Shown here one piece after another: positions 60,443 to 60,561 of a stretch of 60,561 nt of DNA. A model generated the notes under the pieces. That model made no database searches. It was given only the letters and a program-made list of their open reading frames with translations, and was not told the DNA's origin. The stretch spans positions 1 through 60,561 of the forward strand of contig VMTE01000033.1 in NCBI GenBank assembly GCA_013791775.1. The letters are read 5' to 3'. This DNA comes from Hyphomonas sp. (GTDB taxonomy: Bacteria > Pseudomonadota > Alphaproteobacteria > Caulobacterales > Hyphomonadaceae). Numbering within the stretch: position 1 is the stretch's first letter; each line of letters opens with the position of its first letter. The position numbers and the translations under genes were made by a program.

Positions 60443-60561
60443 GACTTGCGCGACAAACAGGATGAGAACGCTTCGGGGCGGGAACGTAGGGAGGGCGTAG
60501 CCCGACTGGAGTTCCTGCCCCGAAGCGTAAGTTTTCAGAACTTTCTGGTGCTCGCGGTCGG
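60421..60561 (+). mobile_element. IS21-type insertion sequence end with large hairpin
   Basis: The element begins TGCGGCGCGACAATC at 60421, inside hipA. Terminal repeats (GCGCGACA...GATGAGA) stand at 60425-60444 and 60448-60468, 23 bases apart, matching those at 71-114 in inverted orientation. A long inverted repeat, CGCTTCGGGGCGGGAAC (60469-60485) against GTTCCTGCCCCGAAGCG (60511-60527, one mismatch), follows. The hairpin may shield transposase genes from outside transcription. Transposase genes lie beyond the window. Confidence 0.6.

Noticed and set aside
1-60561. CRISPR arrays, tRNA or rRNA genes
   Set aside because: No regularly spaced repeat-spacer pattern, cloverleaf or rRNA core sequence was seen on either strand.

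Overview
The window is GC-rich DNA from a stalked or budding alphaproteobacterium, most likely of the Hyphomonadaceae/Caulobacterales group. The main reasons are a SciP-type CtrA inhibitor, a perfect CtrA box (TTAA-N7-TTAA), a fliF-fliG-fliH-fliN gene order next to sciP, a divergent lgt/ubiK pair and several TonB-dependent receptors. All calls come from reading the sequence; no database search was run.

Layout. 1-4290 is a decayed accessory zone: an IS21-type element end, two broken Fic genes in inverted orientation, an intact VapBC module with a palindromic operator, and about 1 kb with no recognisable gene. 4291-15817 is a lasso-peptide island. On the plus strand lie an ECF sigma factor, a FecR anti-sigma factor, a TonB receptor with an STN signalling domain and a prolyl-oligopeptidase-like lasso isopeptidase. 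Converging on them on the minus strand are the precursor (14072-14209), the leader peptidase with fused recognition element, and the asparagine-synthetase-like cyclase. A hairpin separates the precursor from the enzymes. A TPR-LicD protein lies upstream on the same strand. 16157-19191 carries an XRE regulator and a quorum-sensing unit (LuxR, LuxI, phytanoyl-CoA dioxygenase). The predicted lasso core is GQIGESNEFNLGSPVSRD with a Gly1-Glu8 ring.

19.2-34.5 kb is a mixed accessory region: an IS3 remnant, a GNAT/RHH toxin-antitoxin pair, an alpha/beta hydrolase, a cyclase-ATPase-TPR regulator, a 1342-residue protein fusing an unrecognised N-terminal region, a DyP peroxidase and a P450-like domain, a Crp/Fnr regulator, a small unrecognised two-gene unit with a strong terminator, and two HipBA loci (one broken, one intact). 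34.6-45 kb looks like ordinary chromosome: an S9 peptidase, a serine hydrolase, an LLM oxidoreductase, lgt, a MidA-like methyltransferase, ubiK, a YbjN protein, proC, a TetR/COQ9-like protein and a phosphotransferase.

46.7-49.3 kb holds sciP and a CtrA-box-preceded operon of reduced flagellar proteins. FliF keeps only its two membrane segments, a stub of periplasmic domain and the FliG-binding tail. It is followed by phhA, an AbiE toxin-antitoxin pair with operator, a MarR-controlled detoxification-type operon (GST, two VOC proteins, tandem DUF1428), a Fur-box-preceded siderophore receptor and a membrane nucleotide-sugar dehydratase. The window ends in a third HipBA locus cut by a second IS21-type end.

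How the genes fit together (inference). The lasso island reads as a make-release-retrieve-linearise circuit: a peptide made by A, B and C is taken up through the STN-TonB receptor, signals through FecR/sigma and is opened by the isopeptidase. No dedicated ABC exporter is present. The adjacent AHL circuit and XRE regulator may tie production to cell density.
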